From NCBI GenBank assembly GCA_033220425.1, contig CM065648.1, positions 1,054,001 through 1,118,000 on the forward strand: a DNA stretch of 64,000 nt. Reading direction: 5' to 3'. Below are positions 59,393 to 64,000 of the stretch, piece after piece (within the stretch, counting starts at the first letter, position 1; every line of letters begins with the position of its first letter). The translations under genes and the position numbers were made by a program. This DNA is from Lepraria neglecta. Taxonomy: Eukaryota > Ascomycota > Lecanoromycetes > Lecanorales > Stereocaulaceae. Below the pieces are notes generated by a model that saw nothing but the letters and a program-made list of their open reading frames with translations, was not told the origin of the DNA and did not search any database.

Positions 59393-61053
59393 ATGGATCA
59401 CAACATCAATGATCTTGATGTCAATCACATGAACTCAGATACAATACTCAGACATTCCTCATCTGCTGAAGCTATCGAGTACTTATCCACCACACCTTCA
59501 TCGTCATCCCTCAGTGATGACCCTAATAAACAAACACTCCTCAACCTAACGCCTGAATTACTTTTACCCGCTACACCAGCAAGAAAAACATTAGACTTCT
59601 TTGACCGTCTCAACGGTCTTGATCCTATCAAGTTCAGTCCTCCAGACTCGATACCAACCCGCAAAAGCGCAGCCATGCCGGACCTGTACGTTCCTTGTCA
59701 ACACATCGCCCTTTAGTTTCGTACCCACAACAAACAACTAACGCATGGCAGACAACTCACGTACAACAACTTTGCCAATCTCAATCCTTTCTCTGAAGAC
59801 CGCTATACACAGATGGAGGACTTCCAAGACGCACGAGCAGTCAGGGATGACACTGTGAATTATGGGAAAAAGTATGGGCATAGGTCCCCCGGCATGCCGC
59901 ATTCGCAATCCGAAGGCAACATCGATTTTCGTGCCACTGCGAGAAATGATCATAGTATTCGTGTGGGCAAGAAGTTCGCAGTCCGTGGTGAGCACAACCG
60001 ATCGAGCGAGGACACCAGTGCAACGTCGTCGTCCTTTTCACGCGGAAGGAGTATTAGGTATGTTACTTTTGTGACTATTGTCCTCGTGTTTACTAGCCAA
60101 ATATGGAATGCTAACTTCATGATACAGTCGTACACCATCTCCAACTAAGCTCTTGGAAAACATCAATGAAGATGAGGCTACTCCAAGCCCTCCCAAACGG
60201 TCTCGCTCCCCGATGAAGCAGTTGTTTGGCGAGCGTGGATGGCTTGGAAAGAGCATGAGTATGAAGGAGTTACCCAGCGCAGAGTATCGCAAAGGGGGGA
60301 TCAAACACTGGGGTGGGAAACTTAAGGAGCGTGTTGAGCATCTGGTAGGTTTGCTTGACCGTCAATGGAATTTCTCAGCGCTAAGGAGCTAAATAGACCG
60401 AGGATGTCTCCAAATTCGTACCTACCACTGTCTATCATCATATGTCGCCATCCAAGTCACCTGCCAAATCGAAATTCTACGTCTCTTTGAGCCCTCCACT
60501 ACAGGCCAAGCTGTACTCCGAGATCGAACTCATGATTTGCGCCACGGCAAACCAATACCTCAGCATCCAACAAGAAGAAGGCCGCATGAGCGTCGAGAGC
60601 CTCACAAAAGTCACGCAATTCTGGGCCAGCAAAAATCGCCCTCAAGTCATCGAGTTCATGTTCGACCAAGCAACCCAGCGGGACCTCGTCCTTTATAACC
60701 TCAAGACCTTCCGCTTCTACGGATCCCATGCCGAAAACATTATCGCCATGAACACAATGATGTCGTCATGGAAGACTCTGGCGCGCGAGATGAGTGTCAG
60801 GACCTTTTGCGCTCCAGACTCGATGATCAAGAAGCATATGACGGACTGCTACAGGATCTTGGAGATGTTGGGCGCACCGCTTGTGACGTTCTTGGCTTTC
60901 CAGGAGATCCAGGTCAAGGCGTTGAAGATCATGAAGGAGGAGCAGGAAAAGAAGAAGCAATACGAGAGTATCAAGTTCGGTGTGGAGAAGAGATGGGAGC
61001 CGCCCAAGAAGACTGCCAAGGAGCTTGAGGAGTTGGAAAATCCGTTTGCCTGA
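59393..61053 (+). CDS. Conserved-looking fungal protein of unknown function
   Basis: Four exons (59393-59685, 59752-60057, 60128-60344, 60397-61053) give 490 residues. The three introns have GTACGT, GTATGT and GTAGGT donors, and every junction keeps the frame. The first half is Ser/Pro-rich and basic with RTPSPTK and PPKRSRSPMKQLFGERG, which look like proline-directed phosphorylation sites. The second half is a compact helical domain (AKLYSEIELMICATANQYLS, WASKNRPQVIEFMFDQATQR, LKTFRFYGSHAENIIAMNTM) ending in a charged helix (IMKEEQEKKKQYESIKFG). No known domain or catalytic motif recognised; no signal peptide. Start ATG is MDHNINDLDVNH; the open frame upstream begins only at GTG. Confidence 0.8.
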
Positions 61054-61521
61054 GAGGGAGGATAGCTTTTCTTGGCTATGCTGCCTTTAAAGGACATCGC
61101 CCTTGGATGGTGGAATCTCAATTGGGTACTGCCTATGGTTCGTACTGGTTTTGCGAAACGATTCTGTTTCGTATTCACATTCTCTCTTTCGAACGATAAG
61201 CCTTGTAATAATATATCGACAGTCCTCTTCTTTACATACCTTTCCTTGCATATTCTCTTTCATGAAGTTGAGAACGATTGCACAGCCTAGCGCCATACCA
61301 AGAAATTTTGACGTGCAGTGGTCAAGCTTTACCGTCCCTCAATAAAGAATATCATCTTCATGTGCAAGTGCCCTATATACCTACCATGAGTCAGACGTGC
61401 CTTCGTTTCATAATTTCCTCGCTCAAATCGACTCTCCTTGATACGTCGCTGAAACCGCTCATTTCCTTCATCTAACACGAAACTCTTCATACCAGCCTTC
61501 GACAACAAGAAGTCGATCACT
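61054..61521. other. Intergenic stretch, nothing recognised
   Basis: No gene, repeat or motif stands out in these 470 bp. Confidence 0.5.
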
Positions 61522-62300
61522 ATGGCCCGGTCCTCGAAGTTCTCTACCAAAAACTGGATCAACGAGGTAACATCCGGCATAGATCTACCTCATAGGCCTG
61601 GTGTGGCCTTCGTCGCAACACTGAGACGCGACAGTCAAGCAGCGTCCAGTTTCTTTGCCTTCCCACCCGAGCCGCGAAATCTTATCTATTACCATCTCCT
61701 GACCACAGGGTACAAAGTGGGTCGAAGTAGACCATCCAGATTCAAGAGAACAATTGACCATGCTAGCAGCTACTGCGAAATTTGGAACCCTCTGCGTTTC
61801 AACGTTCTCCGGGTCTGTCAATGGGCAAGAGATGAGGCTTTACACACCCTCCATAAAAAGGCCGCTTCTACATCCCCATCAGGCGTCAAGAACCAGTTCC
61901 GCCTTATCTGAGCTACGAAGCAGTGTCTCTGCTCCAGAAAATACATTTTCGACTCCACATTGCAAGATTCCCAGTGTCTTCTTCGGAGTCCGAGGACCAA
62001 CGGTAGTTCGTAAGGCAGCTTGGTGCTCTTGGTGACCCGAATATCATGAGGGGGACATGCCATATTACTCTTTGATAGGGATACGCCGAAATTGATACTC
62101 CAGGACAAGTCATACCAGGTCTGCAGACCCTTACCAATTTCCAGACACTCATTATCGACTCAATATCAACATCGATATCAATTTTTCTATCAAAAGTTTG
62201 GGACTTTTCCCAATATTCAAGCAGAGGCTGGAGCCCACACTTGGGCCAGAATACATGGGCGAACATGAAGGGCATGCTTGTTTGATATTGCATCCACGAA
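61522..62300 (+). pseudogene. Broken 2EXR/F-box-like fungal protein gene
   Basis: The first frame (61522-61911) contains FFAFPPEPRNLIYYHLLTTG and FNVLRVCQWARDEALHTLH, the opening and second motif of a common fungal family. The next expected motif is in another frame (PPYLSYEAVSLLQKIHFRLH from about 61899). A later one follows at about 62125-62270 (FQTLIIDSISTS; SKVWDFSQYSSRGWSPHLGQ). Several shifts and stops lie between, so no intact protein is encoded. Confidence 0.6.
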
Positions 62301-62985
62301 AGCACCAGTAGAGAAAAGCCAACTCAGACTCAAAACGTCGAGCATTGCGGAGGAAAATCCTAAGACAATAGACATAAATTGAGAATACCTAGAGTCTAAG
62401 ATCCATATTGCGGGGCTAAATTCCAGGATAGAAGTCATGCTCATGGGCTGTAGTCGTTCTCTTCAGGGACAAATGTTGGGTTTAGGCCGACCAAATTGGC
62501 TGTTGGTATGTAATGAAGAGCAGACAAAGACTAGATGTGTGCTCTTCGATGCTGCTGTTTACCACATTATTCGGGTTCCCCCCCCCCCAAGTACCTATTA
62601 TTATGATATCTTGCCCGTAGTTGTTGCCGGATTTGTTCGTAGAAGGCAGATGATTCTGCTCCGCAGCTGCGGGTTTCCCCCACGCCTTCCCGTCGGTCTG
62701 TTGACCATCCCACACATCATTCTTTCCCTTCTTATGGTACTTTGCCCACTTTTTCCTGCCATTACGATTTTAATGACTCTCCTTTTCTACTCGTATAGAC
62801 TCCATGGACCTTAGCAAACCTCGTTTATTACCTTCTCTACCGATCCTTCTGCGCCAACCTTTAGGCTACAACCCATGTCTACTAATCCACCTGCAGGCAG
62901 GGCTCCTCATACCTAATGCACTAATACGGACTCAAGCCGTTCTTTCTTATTCAGAGTCGGGACTTTAGCCCACAAAAGCCGCACA
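62301..62985. other. Intergenic stretch with poly-C run
   Basis: Holds a 10-base C run near 62579-62588 and presumably the promoter of the last gene. The open frame at 62437-62814 is not supported by any feature. Confidence 0.5.
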
Positions 62986-64000
62986 ATGACAGCTCCAGGC
63001 CATACGTTTGGAGCGGACTGCCTCCTTCAAGCCACCTCCAACGCATTCACTCGCCGAGCTTCAGAAGCGTCTGTCGATCCCCCAAAGATCAGTGCACAGT
63101 TCTTCTACTGTTCCGCTTTACCGATTGATGACCCTCTTTCACCAGTCCCTCCCCCTCTCCTGCCAGCAAATTCTCGAGAGTGCCCCCACGACCATTCTCT
63201 GTACACGATAATATCGCCCTCGAAACGGCATGGCTCAAGCTTCAGAAGTCAGAGCAATCTACAAATCAAGGGAACCTACCCAAGCATATTGCAAAGATCA
63301 TTAGGGATGCCCACAACGAGAAGCCCTCCGAAGAGGGGAAGCCCTCCAAGCAGAAGCCGGGCGAGCAGGGAAAAAGCCCGAAGAGGTCTGCCGAAGGGGG
63401 GGAAGTCGCCCAAGCAAAAGCCAGTTGAGCAGGATAAGAGCCCGAAGAAGTCTGCTGAAGAGGGGAATGCCCCCATCGAAGCTCAAAGTGTCGAGCCCGA
63501 GACCGTGGCTCGCGCTCCAGGTCAACGGGACGAGCCTTGCGATTTTGATGTGACCTTGTCGGACGACCCTCACCACATACCCTTCGATGCAAACATGCCC
63601 GTCACACCGCCAGAGCTTGCCAACGAGGAAAGTGCCGCCACGAGACGCAAAAGCCGAAGTCCTTTTCGTCGGAAAGAGAAGGGCGAGAAGAACGTGGTAT
63701 CCTCCAGGACCTTGCGGAGACTGTCACAAGCTGGGAAGAAAGCCAACGAGCTCGCACTAAGCTCAAGTCCATCAGAGCGAGACACGACCGGCACACCTTT
63801 TCTACGAGTCCCACCCCGTAAGGAGAAACGACCTCGATCGCACTCCCGCTCGCGTTCAGGAGAAGACCAGTCACCGATAACGCAAGCTGATGGGGCTGAC
63901 ATTGTGGAGACTTATAAGCCAACGTATTCATCGCCATTGGGGCCCATGTTTCAAAGGTTCAGCTCCAGCCATTCTGAAGACGGAGGCGGTTCTAGAGGGC
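62986..64000 (+). CDS. N-terminal part of probable DDHD-domain phospholipase, frameshifted, runs off window
   Basis: Reads MTAPGHTFGADCLLQATSN, then SAQFFYCSALPIDDPLSPVP, the usual opening of fungal DDHD (PA-PLA1-like) lipases. The expected continuation PPRPFSVHDNIALETAWLKL lies in another frame from about 63160. After a Lys/Glu/Gly repeat (KPSKQKPGEQGKSPK) the first frame resumes at about 63403 (KSPKQKPVEQDKSPKKSAEE) and runs to the window end with DDPHHIPFDANMPV, RKSRSPFRRKEK and TTGTPFLRVPPRK. The shifts lie in C- and G-runs (near 63150 and in the G7 at 63396-63402) and cancel each other. The catalytic serine and the DDHD domain would be outside the window. It may be a pseudogene or carry assembly errors. 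Confidence 0.6.
   Translation, partial: MTAPGHTFGADCLLQATSNAFTRRASEASVDPPKISAQFFYCSALPIDDPLSPVPPPLLPANSRECPHDHSLYTIISPSKRHGSSFRSQSNLQIKGTYPSILQRSLGMPTTRSPPKRGSPPSRSRASREKARRGLPKGGKSPKQKPVEQDKSPKKSAEEGNAPIEAQSVEPETVARAPGQRDEPCDFDVTLSDDPHHIPFDANMPVTPPELANEESAATRRKSRSPFRRKEKGEKNVVSSRTLRRLSQAGKKANELALSSSPSERDTTGTPFLRVPPRKEKRPRSHSRSRSGEDQSPITQADGADIVETYKPTYSSPLGPMFQRFSSSHSEDGGGSRG

Noticed and set aside
63266-63592. Minus-strand frames over the lipase N-terminus
   Set aside because: Antisense of the Lys/Glu/Gly repeat coding stretch.
1-64000. CRISPR array, prokaryotic operons or ribosome binding sites
   Set aside because: Spliceosomal introns and fungal families throughout; the tandem repeats are coding or satellite-like, without unique spacers.

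Overview
The window is chromosomal DNA of a filamentous ascomycete (Pezizomycotina). The basis is short GT-AG introns of roughly 45-160 bp inside nearly every gene, and families typical of this group: a NACHT-ankyrin NLR-like protein, a DUF3435 recombinase relic, an AA9 lytic polysaccharide monooxygenase with a CBM18, a pisatin-demethylase-like P450, a phenol-hydroxylase-like flavoprotein, and cytoplasmic dynein heavy chain in one 12.3 kb exon. The class cannot be fixed by eye; Dothideomycetes or Leotiomycetes would both fit.

Layout. 0-10.5 kb is an accessory block. It holds an NLR-like gene with 19 almost identical ankyrin repeats and a spliced C-terminal ZZ zinc finger, then a gene-poor stretch with two short inverted-repeat transposons (one carrying a piggyBac-type transposase fragment), a DUF3435 tyrosine recombinase (Starship-captain family) broken by many stops, and an acidic ORF relic. 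10.6-16.4 kb holds a multipass membrane protein, a GNAT acetyltransferase with a GC-AG intron and a broken F-box-like gene. 16.6-20.4 kb holds TYW1 (wybutosine synthesis) and a PQ-loop transporter, divergently transcribed. 22.3-27.3 kb holds a TauD/TfdA-type dioxygenase and a large fungal protein of unknown role.

27.5-37.6 kb holds a disabled adenylosuccinate synthetase copy, a histone H4 variant split into eight exons with micro-exons, the AA9-CBM18 secreted enzyme, an intact adenylosuccinate synthetase and a membrane-anchored GNAT. 38.1-51.3 kb is dynein heavy chain. 51.7-56.3 kb holds a flavin monooxygenase and a broken P450 with an internal 17-bp repeat expansion in its K-helix. 57-59.3 kb is decayed tandem-repeat DNA. 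59.4-61.1 kb is a conserved gene of unknown function, followed by another broken F-box-like gene and, running off the window, the N-terminal part of a probable DDHD phospholipase with two opposite frameshifts.

The genes do not form one pathway. Housekeeping genes (TYW1, ADE12-type synthetase, dynein, PQ-loop) are intact. Accessory genes are often decayed; several of their stop codons are explained most simply by C-to-T or G-to-A change, as expected after repeat-induced point mutation or neutral decay. Exon coordinates in the entries were worked out by hand from splice signals and reading-frame continuity; no search was run.
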